This document shows, one piece after another, positions 5,085 to 6,666 of a DNA stretch of 6,666 nt. Source of the stretch: Microbacteriaceae bacterium UBA963 (GTDB lineage: Bacteria > Actinomycetota > Actinomycetes > Actinomycetales > Microbacteriaceae); the NCBI GenBank assembly GCA_002292955.1, contig DBCH01000072.1:1-6666 (forward strand). Direction: 5' to 3'. The position numbers and the translations under genes were made by a program. Positions within the stretch are counted from its first letter, which is position 1, and each line of letters starts with the position of its first letter. Below the pieces are notes generated by a model. It saw nothing but the letters and a program-made list of their open reading frames with translations, was not told the origin of the DNA and made no database searches.

Positions 5085-5444
5085 ATGATTGTGGGCATCG
5101 GCGTCGACATCGTGGATGTGGAGCGTTTCGAGCGTGCCGTCACCCGCACGCCGCGCCTCATTGAACGTCTGTTCACGCCGGCTGAGCGCGACAACACGAT
5201 GCGCTCGCTTGCCGCTCGATTCGCTGCCAAAGAAGCGTTCATCAAGGCCATGGGCGGCTCGGGAGAGTCTTCCTGGCATGAGATGGAGGTTGTCTCGGCT
5301 CCGTCTGGGGCACCGCGGCTCAACCTCACCGGACGCGCGGCCACGCTGGCCACAGACAACCACGTGACGAATGTTCAGCTCTCGCTGTCCCACGACGGCG
5401 GCCAGGCCATCGCGTTCGTTGTGGCCGAGGGGAGGGCGTCGTGA
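5085..5444 (+). CDS. acpS: Holo-[acyl-carrier-protein] synthase
   Basis: Transfers 4'-phosphopantetheine from CoA to the conserved serine of acyl carrier proteins; cytosolic and normally trimeric. At 119 residues it is of usual length. Seen: N-terminal GIGVDIVDVERFE with the metal-binding Asp8, RFAAKEAFIKA with Glu50, and LSLSHDGGQAIAFV near the end, all diagnostic of the AcpS group rather than Sfp-type enzymes. The start ATG 5085 has only a weak ribosome binding site (GAG 5076-5078), lying inside the repeated glmS tail. The stop overlaps the alr start by 4 nt (GTGA). Base composition returns to high G+C here, like glmS, so this is taken as native chromosome. It would serve the housekeeping ACP and could also activate the ACP of the adjacent low-G+C operon. 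Confidence 0.97.
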   Translation: MIVGIGVDIVDVERFERAVTRTPRLIERLFTPAERDNTMRSLAARFAAKEAFIKAMGGSGESSWHEMEVVSAPSGAPRLNLTGRAATLATDNHVTNVQLSLSHDGGQAIAFVVAEGRAS

Positions 5445-6565
5445 TTGGGCCGGAGTTCCGCGAAATCCAAATTGACCTTGGCGCCCTGCGCCGCAACGTG
5501 AGGCACCTCAAGACCGTCATCGGTGTGGAACACCTCATGATTGTGGTCAAGGCCGACGCCTACGGACACGGCATGGTTCCGTGTGCCCGCACAGCGGTTG
5601 ACGCCGGCGCCGACTGGTTGGGCGTTGTCGACGTGCAGGAGGCGCTCACGCTGCGACAGGCGGGTATTCAGGTGCCCATTCTGGCGTGGCTGCACTCGTC
5701 GCGCGAGGATTTTCAGGAAGCCCTGACTAATCGCATCACCATCGGCGTCTCGTCACTGGCCCAACTGGATGCGGTGGCCAACGCCTCCTTTGCCTGGGCG
5801 GACGGTCCTGCCCCGGTTCACCTCAAGCTGGATACCGGGCTGAGTCGCAACGGCGTTGCGCCCGAAGAGTGGCGCAAGGTTTTTGAGCGAGCGAAGTATC
5901 ACGAGGGTGACGGCGCAATTATCGTGGAGGGCATTTTTAGCCACCTTGCCGGGGCGGGCCCTCAGGCGGATCTTGCGGCACACGTGCTCTTCGAAGAGGG
6001 AATCGCCCACGCGCGCGACGCCGGACTCAACCCCAGCATCATCCACATCGCGGCCACGTCCACAGCGCTCACGTCCACGTCGATGCGCTACAACATGGTC
6101 CGCATCGGCATTGGCGCCTACGGCGTCTCGCCGGATGACACCACGCCCGTCGCCGACCTCGGGCTCACCCCCGTGATGACGGTGCGCTCTCGGGTTGCCG
6201 CCGTGCGCAAGGTTCCTGCCGGCGTGGGCGTGTCGTACGAATACGACTACGTGACATCGCAGCCCACCACGCTCGCGCTCGTGCCGCTGGGCTACGGCGA
6301 GGGGATTCCCCGGTCTGCCTCCAACGTGGCGCCGGTAAACGTGGCCGGACAGGTGCGAAAGATTTCGGGTCGCGTAGCCATGGATCAGTTCGTCGTGGAC
6401 ATGGGTAGCGAGTGGGTGACCGTGGGCGATCCCGTCGTGGTCTTTGGAGATCCCAAGCGCGGGCATCCCAGCGCCTCGGATTTTGCTCGGGCGTGCGGCA
6501 CGATCGGCTACGAGATTGTGACGCGCATGGGTGGTCGTTGCGTGCGCGTTTACGTGGAGCTGTAG
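5441..6565 (+). CDS. alr: Alanine racemase
   Basis: PLP-dependent cytosolic enzyme interconverting L- and D-alanine for peptidoglycan. The 374-residue product has normal family length. Seen: the PLP-binding lysine Lys37 in VVKADAYGHG, substrate-contacting Arg136 in DTGLSRNG, the second catalytic base Tyr266 in GVGVSYEYDY, and the C-terminal domain motifs LGYGEGIPR, GRVAMDQ (Ala where many family members have Cys) and GTIGYEIVTRM. The GTG start overlaps the acpS stop (GTGA) and is preceded by the purine-rich GAGGGGAGGG at 5427-5436, a good ribosome binding site. Its stop overlaps the tsaE start by one base. These couplings put acpS, alr and tsaE in one transcription unit. In many actinobacteria an NAD(P)HX-repair gene (nnrD) lies near acpS and alr; none fits between them here. 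Confidence 0.98.
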   Translation: MIGPEFREIQIDLGALRRNVRHLKTVIGVEHLMIVVKADAYGHGMVPCARTAVDAGADWLGVVDVQEALTLRQAGIQVPILAWLHSSREDFQEALTNRITIGVSSLAQLDAVANASFAWADGPAPVHLKLDTGLSRNGVAPEEWRKVFERAKYHEGDGAIIVEGIFSHLAGAGPQADLAAHVLFEEGIAHARDAGLNPSIIHIAATSTALTSTSMRYNMVRIGIGAYGVSPDDTTPVADLGLTPVMTVRSRVAAVRKVPAGVGVSYEYDYVTSQPTTLALVPLGYGEGIPRSASNVAPVNVAGQVRKISGRVAMDQFVVDMGSEWVTVGDPVVVFGDPKRGHPSASDFARACGTIGYEIVTRMGGRCVRVYVEL

Positions 6566-6666
6566 TGGCCGAGGTCAACCTCACGGTGGCCACTCCCGGG
6601 GCGATGAACGATCTGGGTCGCCGGGTGGCGGCAGAACTTCGCGCGGGCGACGTTGTCGTGCTGACG
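6565..6666 (+). CDS. tsaE: tRNA threonylcarbamoyladenosine biosynthesis ATPase TsaE, N-terminal fragment
   Basis: The first 34 codons of an ORF cut by the window end. TsaE is the ATPase partner of TsaB and TsaD in making the t6A modification of ANN-decoding tRNAs. The visible part, with ATPGAMNDLGRRVAAEL followed by RAGDVVVLT, fits the start of the family, in which a GDLGAGKT-type P-loop normally comes next; that loop is outside the window, so the call rests on this short stretch plus the usual alr-tsaE gene order. GTG 6565 overlaps the alr stop by one base and TGGAGC at 6555-6560 is a reasonable ribosome binding site. Confidence 0.75.
   Translation, partial: MAEVNLTVATPGAMNDLGRRVAAELRAGDVVVLT

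Overview
The window looks like the chromosome of a high-G+C Gram-positive bacterium, probably a member of the Microbacteriaceae or a close actinobacterial relative. This is an inference from the G+C-rich housekeeping genes glmS, acpS, alr and tsaE, all on the + strand in a tightly packed order known from that group. No rRNA, tRNA, CRISPR array, transposase or integrase gene was found.

Layout: (1) the 3' part of glmS, missing about the first 45 codons (1-1729); (2) a 384-bp stretch with no long gene, holding a possible 19-codon ORF, alternative hairpins, a promoter candidate and a 12-codon leader ORF (1730-2113); (3) a tightly coupled four-gene operon of clearly lower G+C: acyl carrier protein, FabG-like short-chain reductase, AMP-forming acyl ligase and NeuD/PglD-type left-handed beta-helix acyltransferase (2114-5025); (4) a short junction (5026-5084); (5) the G+C-rich chain acpS, alr and the first 34 codons of tsaE (5085-6666). 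In sampled 60-base lines, G+C is 73% at 301-360 in glmS and 58% at 5461-5520 in alr, against 38% at 2401-2460 and 37% at 4381-4440 in the operon.

The low-G+C block is bracketed by an exact 12-bp direct repeat. One copy is the last codons of glmS (1717-1728) and the other lies just before acpS (5069-5080), where it reads as a leftover glmS end (T-V-E-stop). The simplest reading is that glmS and acpS were once adjacent and that a cassette entered at the 3' end of glmS, leaving an intact gene on one side and a copy of the target on the other.

Functionally, the four genes look like a module that activates a carboxylic acid as an adenylate (ligase), loads it on a dedicated carrier (ACP), reduces it (SDR) and transfers it to an amino group, probably of a nucleotide sugar (NeuD/PglD-like enzyme). 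There is no ketosynthase or glycosyltransferase in the window, so chain-building and the final glycan must come from elsewhere. The flanking genes fit by chance or design: AcpS converts apo-ACP to holo-ACP, and GlmS makes glucosamine-6-phosphate, the source of amino sugars. The exact substrate cannot be read from the sequence.
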